Positions 24,168 through 32,968 of a DNA stretch of 64,000 nt are shown here, in pieces. Source of the stretch: Flaviflexus salsibiostraticola (GTDB taxonomy: Bacteria > Actinomycetota > Actinomycetes > Actinomycetales > Actinomycetaceae). Under the pieces are notes generated by a model. The model made no database searches. It was not told the origin of the DNA and saw nothing but the letters and a program-made list of their open reading frames with translations. A program made the position numbers and the translations under genes. How positions within the stretch are numbered: the first letter of the stretch is position 1; each line of letters opens with the position of its first letter. The stretch covers positions 2,170,001-2,234,000 of the forward strand of contig NZ_CP034438.1 in assembly GCF_003952265.1 (NCBI RefSeq), in the 5' to 3' direction.

Positions 24168-24458
24168 ATGGGATTCCTCAAACTGCCGAAGCCGATTCCG
24201 CCCGCGCCCGCCCCGATCGAGACAGGGCCGGGGGTGAAGTACCTCCTCGACACGCTCGGCCAGGTGTGCCCCTTCCCCCTCGTCGAGGCGAAGAGGGCCA
24301 TCACACCCCTCAAGAGCGGCGACGAGCTGCAGATCGACTTCGACTGCACCCAGGCGACCGACTCCATCCCCGCGTGGGCGGCCGATAACGGGCACGAGGT
24401 GACCGACTTCCGCCAGCTCGACGAGGCCTCCTGGACCATCACGGTCAAGAAGGCGTAG
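24168..24458 (+). CDS. TusA-family sulfur carrier (TsuB/YeeD-like)
   Basis: A 96-residue protein, start after GAAAGAGAG. The TusA/SirA core has the CPxP motif as QVCPFPLVEAKRAI, with the sulfur-binding Cys in its normal place, then SGDELQIDFDCTQATDSIPAWA and a C-terminal WTITVKK strand. A short proline-rich N-terminal extension (PKPIPPAPAPIE) is present. It should accept or process sulfane sulfur from the thiosulfate imported by the upstream transporter, passing it to cysteine synthesis. It is separated by 65 nt from that gene and followed by a very strong terminator, so the unit is leader-tsuA-tsuB. Confidence 0.88.
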   Translation: MGFLKLPKPIPPAPAPIETGPGVKYLLDTLGQVCPFPLVEAKRAITPLKSGDELQIDFDCTQATDSIPAWAADNGHEVTDFRQLDEASWTITVKKA

Positions 24459-24464
24459 CGTATC

Positions 24465-24506
24465 GAGGCAGGGGCGGGCGGCCGAATGGCCGCCCGCCCC
24501 TGCCTC
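24465..24506 (+). terminator. 19-bp perfect terminator hairpin after the sulfur unit
   Basis: Stem 24465-24483 pairs perfectly with 24488-24506 around GAAT, seven nt past the TusA-like stop codon. Confidence 0.88.
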
Positions 24507-24581
24507 CTGCCGCCGCTCAACATCACATGTGGGGTGGGTTACCCAGCTGAGAGCGAAGCCCGTAGTCGGGCTAGGGTCTTT

Positions 24582-24605
24582 TGTGTAACTTTGAGTGATT
24601 ACACA
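24582..24605. promoter_or_regulatory. Inverted repeat upstream of the mevalonate operon
   Basis: TGTGTAA (24582-24588) and TTACACA (24599-24605), spaced 10 nt, lie just downstream of a possible -10 (TAGGGT at 24572-24577). A candidate operator for the mevalonate operon. A short hairpin AGCCCG-TAGT-CGGGCT at 24558-24573 precedes it. Confidence 0.5.
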
Positions 24606-24657
24606 TCGAGCAGAGCGAGCCGGCGGGTCCAGGCCAGTCGGGTTGCGTGAAGTGAGC

Positions 24658-25698
24658 ATGCACCTACCTGATTCGAACGACGTCAACGTCGAGATCGCGC
24701 CGGCGGCAGAATCTGCCCTCGGCGGCGAGCCGTCCCTTCGCCACCTTCTCCGTTCGCCCGCGCATGGCGGGCTCGGCAGCGCCCACGGCAAGGCCATCCT
24801 CATGGGCGAGCATTCGGTCGTCTACGGGGCCCCCGCCATCGCCCTCCCGCTCGTCGACCTCCAGACGACGGCGAGCGTCCGCGAGGCGGACCACGGGTCG
24901 ATCAGCTCCGATCTCTACACGGGCCCCCTCGAGGGCGCGCCCGCGAGACTCCAGCCCGTCATCACCGCCCTCCGCGCCACGGTCGACCGCGTCGGCCTCA
25001 GCTTCGACAGCTTCGAGATCGTCATCTCCTCGACCATCCCGCTCGAGCGCGGGCTCGGCTCCTCCGCTGCCGTGGCCGCCGCCATGGTGCGGGCCGTGAG
25101 CAATGCCGCCGGTGTAGCACTTTCCCCCGAGGAGACCTTCGAGCTCGTCCAGGTTGCCGAGCATGTCGCCCACGGCACGTCCTCGGGCCTCGATGCTCAT
25201 GCCGTCCGCTCGCTCTCGCCGCTCCGCTTCCAGGCGGGCATCCCCACCCCGGTGCGGGTGGGTGCACCCATGGCCTTCGTCATCGCCGACTCCGGCACCT
25301 CCGGCTCCACCTCGGCCGCCGTCGGCGGTGTGCGGATGCTCAGGAAGACCCGGCCCGCCCTCGTCGAGGGGATCATCGAGTCCCTCGCCGGCCTTGCCGA
25401 GTCCGCCATCGCCGCACTCGGTGCGGGAGATGCCAATGCACTCGGTGCAACCATGCTCTCCGGCCACGAGCACCTCGCCCGACTCGGCGTCTCCGCCCCC
25501 GCGCTCGATGCCCTCGTGGCCGCCGCCGCGGACGGCGGCGCCTACGGCGCGAAGCTGACCGGCTCGGGGCTGGGGGGATGCGTGCTCGCGCTCGTCGATC
25601 CGGATCAAGCCGATGCCGTCAGCGACGCGATGATGGCGGCCGGCGCCGCCCAGACACTGAGGACGACCCTTCCGGGCGGACAGAAGGAGACTGCGTGA
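24658..25698 (+). CDS. mvk: Mevalonate kinase
   Basis: A 346-residue GHMP kinase that phosphorylates (R)-mevalonate at O5 with ATP. Family landmarks: GLGSAHGKAILMGEHSVVYGAPAIALPL near residue 40, the ATP-binding loop ERGLGSSAAVAAAMVRA, AHGTSSGLDAHAV and the C-terminal GAKLTGSGLGGCVLAL. The first about 37 residues before the GHMP fold are an extension; the ATG at 24658 follows GAAGTGAG. It is the first of six genes in the order kinase, decarboxylase, phosphomevalonate kinase, type 2 IPP isomerase, HMG-CoA reductase, HMG-CoA synthase. The last bases overlap the next gene's GTG by 4 nt. Cytoplasmic. Confidence 0.95.
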   Translation: MHLPDSNDVNVEIAPAAESALGGEPSLRHLLRSPAHGGLGSAHGKAILMGEHSVVYGAPAIALPLVDLQTTASVREADHGSISSDLYTGPLEGAPARLQPVITALRATVDRVGLSFDSFEIVISSTIPLERGLGSSAAVAAAMVRAVSNAAGVALSPEETFELVQVAEHVAHGTSSGLDAHAVRSLSPLRFQAGIPTPVRVGAPMAFVIADSGTSGSTSAAVGGVRMLRKTRPALVEGIIESLAGLAESAIAALGAGDANALGATMLSGHEHLARLGVSAPALDALVAAAADGGAYGAKLTGSGLGGCVLALVDPDQADAVSDAMMAAGAAQTLRTTLPGGQKETA

Positions 25699-26669
25699 CC
25701 ACTGCTCGTGCCTACCCGAACATTGCCCTCGTCAAGTACTGGGGCAAGGCCGACGAGACCCTCATCCTGCCCGCTGCCGGGTCGCTGTCGATGACACTTG
25801 ACGATTATCCGACGACGACGACGGTCACCCTCGACGACGGGGAGGACGAATTCCGGCTCAACGGCGAGGAGCAGCTCGGCCGGTCGGCCGACCGCGTGAC
25901 CGCCTTCCTCGAGCTCGTCCGCGGCCACGCCCGCGTCGCGGGCCTCGACACGGCCCACTACTCGGCCCGCGTCGTCTCCGTCAATGAGGGCCCGACGGCG
26001 GCCGGCATGGCCTCCTCCGCCTCCGGCTTCGCCGCGCTCGCGGTCGCCGCCAGCGCCGCCTACGGGCTCGACCTCGACACGAAGGAGCTCAGCCGGCTCG
26101 CCCGTCGCGGATCGGGTTCCGCCAGCCGTTCCCTCATCGACCGCTTCGCCGTGTGGCACGCCGGGGACGATGAGGATTCCTTCGCCGAGCAGATCGATGC
26201 TCCGGACATGGCGATGATCTCCGTGCCGGTCTCGACCGGTAAGAAGGCCGTCTCCTCAAGGAACGGCATGGTCGCCACCCAGGAGACGTCCCCGTTCTAT
26301 GACGCGTGGGTGTCCTCGACGGAGGTCACGCTGCGCGAGATGATCGCCGCCTGCGCGGCGGGCGACGTCACGAGGATCGGCGAGCTGTCTGAGAACCACG
26401 CGATTCGGATGCACGCGGTCATCGCCGCCTCCCAGCCCTCGATCCGCTACCTCACCCCCGCGTCAATCGCGGTCTTCGATGAGATCGCCGCCCTTCGGGC
26501 CGAGGGCATCGAAGCCTATGCGACGGCGGATGCGGGGCCGAACGTCTTCGCGATCACGCGCCCCGAGCTCGCAGAGACCGTCTCGGCCAGGCTCGCGCCG
26601 CTCGCGACCGGTGAGGCCAAGATCCTCGGGCCCGGCCCCGGTGCCCGCCTGATCGGGGACGGCGAGTGA
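25695..26669 (+). CDS. mvaD: Diphosphomevalonate decarboxylase
   Basis: A 324-residue GHMP enzyme that converts mevalonate diphosphate to isopentenyl diphosphate with ATP use and loss of CO2. The N-terminus YPNIALVKYWGKADETL is diagnostic, and GPTAAGMASSASGFAALAVAA is the phosphate-binding loop. SGSASRSLIDRFAVWHAG and the DAGPNVFAI segment near the end are normal for the family. The GTG start at 25695 overlaps the stop of the kinase gene (GTGA). The end overlaps the next gene by 4 nt too. Confidence 0.96.
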   Translation: MTTARAYPNIALVKYWGKADETLILPAAGSLSMTLDDYPTTTTVTLDDGEDEFRLNGEEQLGRSADRVTAFLELVRGHARVAGLDTAHYSARVVSVNEGPTAAGMASSASGFAALAVAASAAYGLDLDTKELSRLARRGSGSASRSLIDRFAVWHAGDDEDSFAEQIDAPDMAMISVPVSTGKKAVSSRNGMVATQETSPFYDAWVSSTEVTLREMIAACAAGDVTRIGELSENHAIRMHAVIAASQPSIRYLTPASIAVFDEIAALRAEGIEAYATADAGPNVFAITRPELAETVSARLAPLATGEAKILGPGPGARLIGDGE

Positions 26670-27694
26670 TCACAACCCGCGCCCCGGGCAAGCTCTACAT
26701 CGCCGGCGAGTACGCCGTGGTCGAGCCCGGGCATCCCGCCATCCTCGTCGCCGTCGACCGCCACATCACGGTCACCCTCACAGAGTCCGACGGCGTGGGG
26801 TGCATCGCCTCCTCCGGCAGGCGCACGGTCACGTGGCACCGCGAGGCGGACGGCACCATGGTGATGAAGCGCCACAGCTACGTCACCCGCGCCATCGAGG
26901 TTGTCGACCGGCTGCGTGCCGAGCGCGGGATCCCACCGCTCACCTTCGATCTCACGATCGACTCGGAGCTCGAGGAGGGCGGGCGGAAGCTCGGCCTCGG
27001 CTCCTCCGCCGCTGTCGTCGTCGCCGTCATCGAGGCGGTGACCGAGCTGTATGGTCTCGGGCTGTCCCCGATCGACCGCATCAAGCTCGCGATCCTCGCG
27101 ACCGTCGCGCGGTCACCGCGTGCCTCTGGCGGCGACATCGCCGCCTCGACCCTCGGCGGCTGGATCCTCTACCGCTCGCCCGACCGCGCCGTGCTCGCAC
27201 GTGAGCGGACGGTGACGGCGGCGATGGAGTCCGCCGGCTGGCAGGGATTCGACGTGCGCGCCCTTCCGGCGCCGACCCTTGACCTCATGGTCGGCTGGAC
27301 CGGCACCCCGGCCTCGACACAGTCCCTCGTCGACGCGGTCGAGCAGGCGGGACCTGCCGACTTCGACGCGTTCCTCGCCGACTCTGACCGAATCGTCCAC
27401 TCGCTCGCCGGCGCACTCGAGTCTGGGGATCACGCCGGCGTGCAGAGCGCCGTGCGTGAGGCTCGTCAGAACCTGGCTCGGCTCCAGGAGTCAACCGGCA
27501 TTGCCATCGAGACCGATCGCCTCGCAGCGCTGTGCGACATCGCGGTGGCCCACGGCGCCGCCGCGAAGCCGTCCGGCGCGGGTGGCGGTGACTGCGGCAT
27601 CGCCCTCGGCACCTTCGATCGGGGTCTGCTGTCGGAGTGGGAGTCCGCGGGCATCGTGCCGCTGGATCTGCATGTACAGGAGGGAGCCGCATGA
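26666..27694 (+). CDS. Phosphomevalonate kinase
   Basis: A 342-residue GHMP kinase that makes mevalonate diphosphate from mevalonate 5-phosphate. It has the N-terminal motif APGKLYIAGEYAVVEPGHPAI, the ATP loop KLGLGSSAAVVVAVIEAV and the C-terminal AAKPSGAGGGDCGIAL. The start codon is GTG at 26666, overlapping the upstream stop by 4 nt. It is of the bacterial/ERG8-like type rather than the human type. It supplies the substrate of the decarboxylase encoded just upstream; gene order in the operon does not follow reaction order. Confidence 0.94.
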   Translation: MITTRAPGKLYIAGEYAVVEPGHPAILVAVDRHITVTLTESDGVGCIASSGRRTVTWHREADGTMVMKRHSYVTRAIEVVDRLRAERGIPPLTFDLTIDSELEEGGRKLGLGSSAAVVVAVIEAVTELYGLGLSPIDRIKLAILATVARSPRASGGDIAASTLGGWILYRSPDRAVLARERTVTAAMESAGWQGFDVRALPAPTLDLMVGWTGTPASTQSLVDAVEQAGPADFDAFLADSDRIVHSLAGALESGDHAGVQSAVREARQNLARLQESTGIAIETDRLAALCDIAVAHGAAAKPSGAGGGDCGIALGTFDRGLLSEWESAGIVPLDLHVQEGAA

Positions 27695-28785
27695 GCGCGG
27701 ACCGCAAGGACGACCACATCCGCCTCGCCGCGGGGCAGCAGGATGATCCTGTGCGCCGCCGCGGCTATGACGACGTCGAGATCATCCACCATGCCCTGGC
27801 CGGGATCGACCGCGATCGCGTCGACCTCAGCGTGGCCGTGGGCCCGTGGACCTTCCCGGCACCGTTCTACATCAACGGGATGACGGGCGGGACGGACACG
27901 GCGCTCGCGATCAACCGCGCTCTCGCCGCGGCCGCGGCCCGCACGGGTATCCCCATGGCCTCCGGCTCGGTCGGCATCGCCCTCGACCACCCCGAGGCGG
28001 CGAGCAGCTTCACCGTCATCCGCGACGAGAATCCGACCGGCCTTGTCTTCGCCAACATCGGTGCGGGCAGGAGTGTCGATGACGCGAAGCGGGCGGTCGA
28101 CCTGCTCAGCGCTGACGGCCTCCAGCTCCACCTCAACTCGGTCCAGGAGACGGTCATGCCCGAGGGCTCTCGCGAGTTCTCCTCGTGGCTCGGGCTGATC
28201 GAGGACATCGTCGCCGGCCTCGACGTGCCCGTCATCGTCAAAGAGGTCGGCTTCGGCCTCTCGGCCGCGACCCTCGGCCGGCTGAGGGACGCGGGCGTGC
28301 GGATCGCCGATGTCGCGGGCTCGGGCGGAACCGACTTCGCGAAGATCGAGAACGATCGTCGCGGCGGCGGTCATGACGACTACTCCTACCTCAACGGGTA
28401 CGGCAGCTCGGCGGTCCAGTGCCTGCTCGATGCGCGGACGGAGGACTTCGTCGGCCCTGACTCGGCCCCTGATTTCACCGTCCTCGCCTCCGGGGGTGTG
28501 CGCCACCCCTTCGACGTCGTCAAGGCCCTTGCGCTCGGTGCGCGGGCCGTCGGCGTCGCCGGCACCTTCCTCAAAGTCGCCCTCGACGAGGGCCCGGATG
28601 GGATGGTCACCGCCCTCGAGACCTGGCAGGCCAGGCTCGGGGAGATGATGGCGATGCTGGGGGCGCAGACCCCCGGCGCACTGGAACACACCGATCTATT
28701 GATCCGTGGCGAGTCCGGGGAGTTCGCGCGGCTGCGCGGCCTCGATCCGGCCACGCTCGCCGTGCGAAGCCGGGAGGCGAGATGA
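27691..28785 (+). CDS. fni: Isopentenyl-diphosphate delta-isomerase, type 2 (FMN)
   Basis: A 364-residue flavoenzyme that interconverts isopentenyl and dimethylallyl diphosphate; it needs FMN, NADPH and Mg. Landmarks: RKDDHIRLA at the N-terminus, FYINGMTGGT, LHLNSVQETVMPEG, VPVIVKEVGFGLS, GSGGTDFAKIE and the FMN-phosphate stretch VLASGGVRHPFDVVKALALGA. The ATG overlaps the upstream stop (ATGA, 27691-27694). Type 2 isomerases accompany the mevalonate pathway in Gram-positive bacteria and archaea, as here. It is the fourth gene of the operon and overlaps the fifth by 4 nt. Confidence 0.96.
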   Translation: MSADRKDDHIRLAAGQQDDPVRRRGYDDVEIIHHALAGIDRDRVDLSVAVGPWTFPAPFYINGMTGGTDTALAINRALAAAAARTGIPMASGSVGIALDHPEAASSFTVIRDENPTGLVFANIGAGRSVDDAKRAVDLLSADGLQLHLNSVQETVMPEGSREFSSWLGLIEDIVAGLDVPVIVKEVGFGLSAATLGRLRDAGVRIADVAGSGGTDFAKIENDRRGGGHDDYSYLNGYGSSAVQCLLDARTEDFVGPDSAPDFTVLASGGVRHPFDVVKALALGARAVGVAGTFLKVALDEGPDGMVTALETWQARLGEMMAMLGAQTPGALEHTDLLIRGESGEFARLRGLDPATLAVRSREAR

Positions 28786-29867
28786 GCACCTATTCGGAGA
28801 CGACAGTCACGGCGATCCCGACCCGCTGGGTTGGGCCCATCCGGTTCTCCGGGGCGGTCAACGGGGAGTTCGACGTCCCCCTCGCCACCTACGAGACCCC
28901 GCTGTGGCCGTCGGTGGGCCGCGGTGCCAAGGTATCCCGCCAGGTCGAGGACGGCATCGTCGCCACCGTCGTGGGGGATTGGATGACGCGCTCGGTCCTC
29001 TTCACGGCGGCGAGCGCCGCCGACGCCCACCGGGCCTCCCTCGTCATCCAGAGCCGCTTCGATGATCTCCAGGAGGTCGTCGCCCGCGGCTCGCGCTTCG
29101 CGAAGCTCGTTGAGATCCACCCCGAGATCGTCGGAAGCCTGCTCTTCATCCGTTTCGCCTACACGACCGGGGACGCGTCCGGCCACAACATGGCGACGGC
29201 CGCCTCGGATGCTCTCATGACCGAGATCATCTCGTGGGGCCTCGGGCTCGGCTACGGCTCGATCTCGGGTAACTTCTGCTCGGACAAGAAGGCGACCGCC
29301 GTCAACGGGGTGCTCGGCCGCGGCCGCAGCGTCCAGGCCGACATCCTCATCCCCCACGACATCGTCGCCGCGACCCTCAAGACGTCCGCGGAGCGGGTGA
29401 CCGAGCTCGTCGTCCGCAAGAACTATGTCGGCTCGACCATCGCGGGCGCGCTGCGCTCCGCGAACGCGCACTTCGCAAACATGCTCCTCGCGTTCTACCT
29501 GGCGACGGGTCAGGATGCGGCGAACATCGTCGAGGGCTCCCAGGGCTTCACCTACGCCGAGAACCGCCCCGAGGGGCTCTACTTCGGATGTTCACTCCCG
29601 CACCTCATCGTCGGCACGGTCGGCAACGGCAAGCACCTCGCCCACGTCAATGAGGCGATGGAGAGGCTCGGCCTGCGCGAGGAGCGCGAGCCGGGCGAGA
29701 ACAGCAGGCGCCTCGCCGCCCTCATCGCCGGCACCGTCCTCTGCGGCGAACTGTCCCTGCTGGCAGCACAGACCAACCCGGGCGAGCTCATGGCCGCCCA
29801 CGTGTCCCTTGAACGGGGCGCGGACCACAGCTCCGCACGGAGCTCGATGGAAGGAGATCCGTCATGA
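28782..29867 (+). CDS. mvaA: Hydroxymethylglutaryl-CoA reductase
   Basis: A 361-residue enzyme that reduces HMG-CoA to mevalonate with NADPH, the committing step. Recognised by the cofactor-binding DASGHNMATAASDAL, the catalytic SDKKATAVN, GFTYAENRPEGLYF and the long stretch FANMLLAFYLATGQDAANIVEGSQ. There is no membrane anchor, so it is a soluble short form as in Streptomyces CL190. The final His region (LAAHVSLERGADH) is close to the expected catalytic His. The start overlaps fni by 4 nt and the end overlaps the synthase start by 4 nt. Confidence 0.95.
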   Translation: MSTYSETTVTAIPTRWVGPIRFSGAVNGEFDVPLATYETPLWPSVGRGAKVSRQVEDGIVATVVGDWMTRSVLFTAASAADAHRASLVIQSRFDDLQEVVARGSRFAKLVEIHPEIVGSLLFIRFAYTTGDASGHNMATAASDALMTEIISWGLGLGYGSISGNFCSDKKATAVNGVLGRGRSVQADILIPHDIVAATLKTSAERVTELVVRKNYVGSTIAGALRSANAHFANMLLAFYLATGQDAANIVEGSQGFTYAENRPEGLYFGCSLPHLIVGTVGNGKHLAHVNEAMERLGLREEREPGENSRRLAALIAGTVLCGELSLLAAQTNPGELMAAHVSLERGADHSSARSSMEGDPS

Positions 29868-31015
29868 GCATCGGCATCCACGACCTCGATGTCGCGACAG
29901 CCCACTACGTCCTCGACCTGGACGAGATGGCCCGCGCGCTCGGCGTCGACCCCGCCAAGTACGAGAAGGGGCTCGGCCAGGACGAGTTTTCCGTGCCCGC
30001 CCCCGACGAGGACATCGTGACGATGGCGGCGGAGGCCGCCTCGCGCGTGCTGAGCCGCAACGACCCGTCGAAGATCCGCTCGGTCCTTTTTGCGACCGAG
30101 ACCGGCATCGACCAGTCGAAGGCCGCGGGCGTCTTCGTCCACGGACTGCTCGGATTGCCGAACACCGTCCGCACCGTCGAGTTCAAGCAGGCCTGCTACT
30201 CGGGCACGGCCGCCCTCCAGGCCGCCGTCAACCAGGTGGCCCGCTACCCCGAGGACCAGGTCCTCGTCATCGCCTCCGATGTTGCCCGCTACGCGGTCGA
30301 CTCCGGAGGTGAGCCCACGCAGGGCGCGGGCGCGGTCGCGATGCTCATCACGGCCAACCCGAACCTCGTCGTCATCGAGCCCGGCTCGGGCGTCTACACG
30401 TCCGATGTCAATGACTTCTGGCGCCCCAACGACTCCTCGACCCCTTTCGTCGAGGGGAAGCTGTCCCTCGACGCGTACATGGATGCGAACGTCGGGGCGT
30501 GGGACGATCTCGCCGCCCAGCGCGGCCTCGCCGTCACCGACATCGACCGCTTCATGCACCACCAGCCGTTCACGAAGATGGCGAGGAAGGCCCATGCCCG
30601 GCTCGCCGAGCACACGGGCGTCGCGCTGGGAGATGACCTCATCGAGGACTCGATGGCCTACAACCGCCGCATCGGCAACTCCTACACGGCCTCCCTCTAC
30701 TTCGGTCTCGCAGCCCAGCTGCACGCGGAGGGCGACCTCGCCGGCAAGCGCCTCGGACTCTTCTCCTACGGGTCCGGATCTGTCGCGGAGTTCTTCACCG
30801 CCGTGGTCCAGGACGGCTACTCCGACCACATCCACCCCGAGAACGTGGCCGCGTCCCTCGACCGCCGCGTCCCGCTCACCTTCGAGCAGTACCGGGAGCT
30901 GCACGCCGGCTACATCGGCGAGTCCGACAACGTCGAGACGCCCGTCGTCACGAAGGCGCCGTTCCGGTTCACCGGCATCGTCGACCGTGTCCGCCAGTAC
31001 GAGGCCCGCGGCTGA
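29864..31015 (+). CDS. mvaS: Hydroxymethylglutaryl-CoA synthase
   Basis: A 383-residue thiolase-fold enzyme joining acetyl-CoA and acetoacetyl-CoA to HMG-CoA. The catalytic Cys is in FKQACYSGTAALQAAV, the general acid/base Glu in the early part (FATETGIDQSKAAG) and the His in MHHQPFTKMARKAH. YNRRIGNSYTASLYFGL and LGLFSYGSGSVAEFF are normal family landmarks. It is the last gene of the operon (ATGA overlap at 29864), followed by a 12-bp terminator. No acetoacetyl-CoA thiolase gene lies in the window, so that substrate must come from elsewhere. Confidence 0.96.
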   Translation: MSIGIHDLDVATAHYVLDLDEMARALGVDPAKYEKGLGQDEFSVPAPDEDIVTMAAEAASRVLSRNDPSKIRSVLFATETGIDQSKAAGVFVHGLLGLPNTVRTVEFKQACYSGTAALQAAVNQVARYPEDQVLVIASDVARYAVDSGGEPTQGAGAVAMLITANPNLVVIEPGSGVYTSDVNDFWRPNDSSTPFVEGKLSLDAYMDANVGAWDDLAAQRGLAVTDIDRFMHHQPFTKMARKAHARLAEHTGVALGDDLIEDSMAYNRRIGNSYTASLYFGLAAQLHAEGDLAGKRLGLFSYGSGSVAEFFTAVVQDGYSDHIHPENVAASLDRRVPLTFEQYRELHAGYIGESDNVETPVVTKAPFRFTGIVDRVRQYEARG

Positions 31016-31030
31016 TCTGCTGAACCTCCC

Positions 31031-31058
31031 TGAGCCCCGGCCCCACGGCCGGGGCTCA
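31031..31058 (+). terminator. 12-bp terminator after the mevalonate operon
   Basis: TGAGCCCCGGCC (31031-31042) pairs with GGCCGGGGCTCA (31047-31058) around CCAC, 16 nt past the mvaS stop. Confidence 0.85.
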
Positions 31059-31249
31059 GCTGTCCCCGCAGGGCAGCCGCATGCGTGCCCGAGTCGATCG
31101 AGGTGTGCTGGAGTACTCAACCGCCTCCGCAGGCCCCGGGTGGTGCCCTTCCTTGGAGTTGCATGGACGGGGTTGGCGCTGAGCGGCTCAGTGCTGTCTT
31201 TCCGCTGGTCAACGCCCTAGGTTGGGTGGTCCAGGATGAAGGAGAGAAC

Positions 31250-32962
31250 ATGGCGACCATTGCAGAGTTCATCGTCGAGACTCTGTCGACGAGCGGAGTG
31301 GAGCGCGTGTATGGACTGTCGGGAGACTCGCTCAACGGTTTCACCGACGCTGTCAGGCAGAGCGGGCTCGACTGGGTCCATGTGCGTCACGAGGAGGCCG
31401 CGGCCTTCGCGGCGTCGGCGGAGGCGGCGATGACGGGGGAGATCGCGGTGTGCGCAGGTTCCTGCGGCCCCGGCAACCTTCACCTCATCAACGGCCTCTA
31501 TGACGCTCAGCGATCCCGGGTGCCGGTCCTTGCGCTCGCGGCCCACATCCCGTCCTCCGAGATCGGCTCCGGCTACTTCCAGGAGACCCACCCGCAGGCG
31601 ATCTTCGCCGAGTGCAGCGTCTACGTCGAACACGTGTCGAGCGCGGAGCAGATGCCGAGGCTGTTGCGCATCGCCATGCGCGAGGCGCTGACGAAGCGCG
31701 GCGTCGCTGTGCTCGTCATCTCCGGCGATCTTCTCCTCACCGAGATCGAGGCTGAGGCCGAGGAGATCAGGCACCAGCAGTCCCTCCTCTACCCGGACTC
31801 GAGCAGCCTCGCCCGTGCGGCCGAGGCGCTCAACGCGGGGGAGAGGGTGACGATCCTGGCCGGCGCGGGGGCCGCGGGCGCCCACGACGAGCTGATCGCG
31901 GCTGCGGAGCGCCTCAAGGCGCCGGTCGTTCACGCTCTGCGCGGCAAGGAGAACGTCGAGTACGACAACCCGCATGACGTGGGGATGAGCGGGCTCATCG
32001 GCTTCGAATCCGGGTACCACGCGCTCCACGAGGCGGACACCCTCCTTATGCTCGGCACCGACTTCCCCTACACGCAGTTCTATCCGGAACACGCGACGAT
32101 CATCCAAGTCGACATCCGCGGCGAACAGATCGGTCGGCGCACGCGGGTCGACATTCCCCTCGTCGGTGGAGTGAAGGAGACCCTCGATGTCCTCCTGCCG
32201 CATGTCGAGCAGAAGCGTTCGAGAAAACACCTCGATGCGATGCTCGAACTCTACGAGAGCTCACGGGAGGGGCTCGACGACCTGACGAAGCACTCCCGCA
32301 GGACGATCCACCCGCAGCGCCTCACCCGCCTGATCGATGAGGCGGCGGCCGACGATGCGGTATTCATCCCCGACGTCGGCTCACCGGTCGTCATGGCCTG
32401 TCGGTACGTGACGACGAACGGCAGGCGCAGGCTCATCGGCTCCTTCACCCACGGTTCGATGGCGAACGCCCTGCCGCAGGCCATCGGCGTCCAGGCCTCC
32501 CACCCCGAGCGCCAGGTCATTGCACTCGCTGGCGACGGCGGGCTGGCGATGCTCCTCGGCGAGCTGCTCACCGTGCGCCAGTTGGACTTGCCGATCAAGA
32601 TCGTCGTCTACAACAATTCGTCGCTCAATTTCGTTGAACTGGAGATGAAGGCGGCCGGTGTCGTCAATTACGCGACTGAGCTCGAGAACCCTCGTTTCTC
32701 CGACCTTGCCGAGGCCATCGGTATCACCGGCATCCGCGTCGACCGACCGAAGGATCTCGAGAAGGCGGTGACGGAGTTCATGGCGACCGACGGGCCCGCC
32801 CTGCTCGATGTCGTCACCGAGCGGCAGGAGCTCACCCTGCCGCCGTCGATCGAGGCGGAGCAGGTCAAGGGCTTCAGCGCCTATGCGGTCAAGACGGTGC
32901 TCGACGGCCGGGGCGGGGAGCTCATCGACCTCGCCAAGGCGAACGCCCGCCAGCTGTTCTGA
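31250..32962 (+). CDS. poxB: Pyruvate dehydrogenase (quinone) / pyruvate oxidase
   Basis: A 570-residue thiamine-diphosphate enzyme, the same length as E. coli PoxB. The ATG at 31250 follows GAAGGAGAG and gives the normal MATIAEFIVETL start; a candidate -10, TAGGTT, lies near 31218. The PYR-domain Glu is in HVRHEEAAAFAA; the FAD-binding middle domain spans about 190-340; the ThDP motif is GDGGLAMLLGELLTVRQLDLPIKIVVYNN. It oxidises pyruvate to acetate and CO2 and passes electrons to membrane quinone. The C-terminal tail (AYAVKTVLDGRGGELIDLAK) resembles the membrane-binding tail. Single gene, convergent with the next. Confidence 0.93.
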   Translation: MATIAEFIVETLSTSGVERVYGLSGDSLNGFTDAVRQSGLDWVHVRHEEAAAFAASAEAAMTGEIAVCAGSCGPGNLHLINGLYDAQRSRVPVLALAAHIPSSEIGSGYFQETHPQAIFAECSVYVEHVSSAEQMPRLLRIAMREALTKRGVAVLVISGDLLLTEIEAEAEEIRHQQSLLYPDSSSLARAAEALNAGERVTILAGAGAAGAHDELIAAAERLKAPVVHALRGKENVEYDNPHDVGMSGLIGFESGYHALHEADTLLMLGTDFPYTQFYPEHATIIQVDIRGEQIGRRTRVDIPLVGGVKETLDVLLPHVEQKRSRKHLDAMLELYESSREGLDDLTKHSRRTIHPQRLTRLIDEAAADDAVFIPDVGSPVVMACRYVTTNGRRRLIGSFTHGSMANALPQAIGVQASHPERQVIALAGDGGLAMLLGELLTVRQLDLPIKIVVYNNSSLNFVELEMKAAGVVNYATELENPRFSDLAEAIGITGIRVDRPKDLEKAVTEFMATDGPALLDVVTERQELTLPPSIEAEQVKGFSAYAVKTVLDGRGGELIDLAKANARQLF

Positions 32963-32968
32963 CCGCCG

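Noticed and set aside
28386..31120. Long open frames on the minus strand across the mevalonate operon
   Set aside because: They are antisense shadows created by high GC at third codon positions; the plus-strand genes have clear family motifs and coupled starts.
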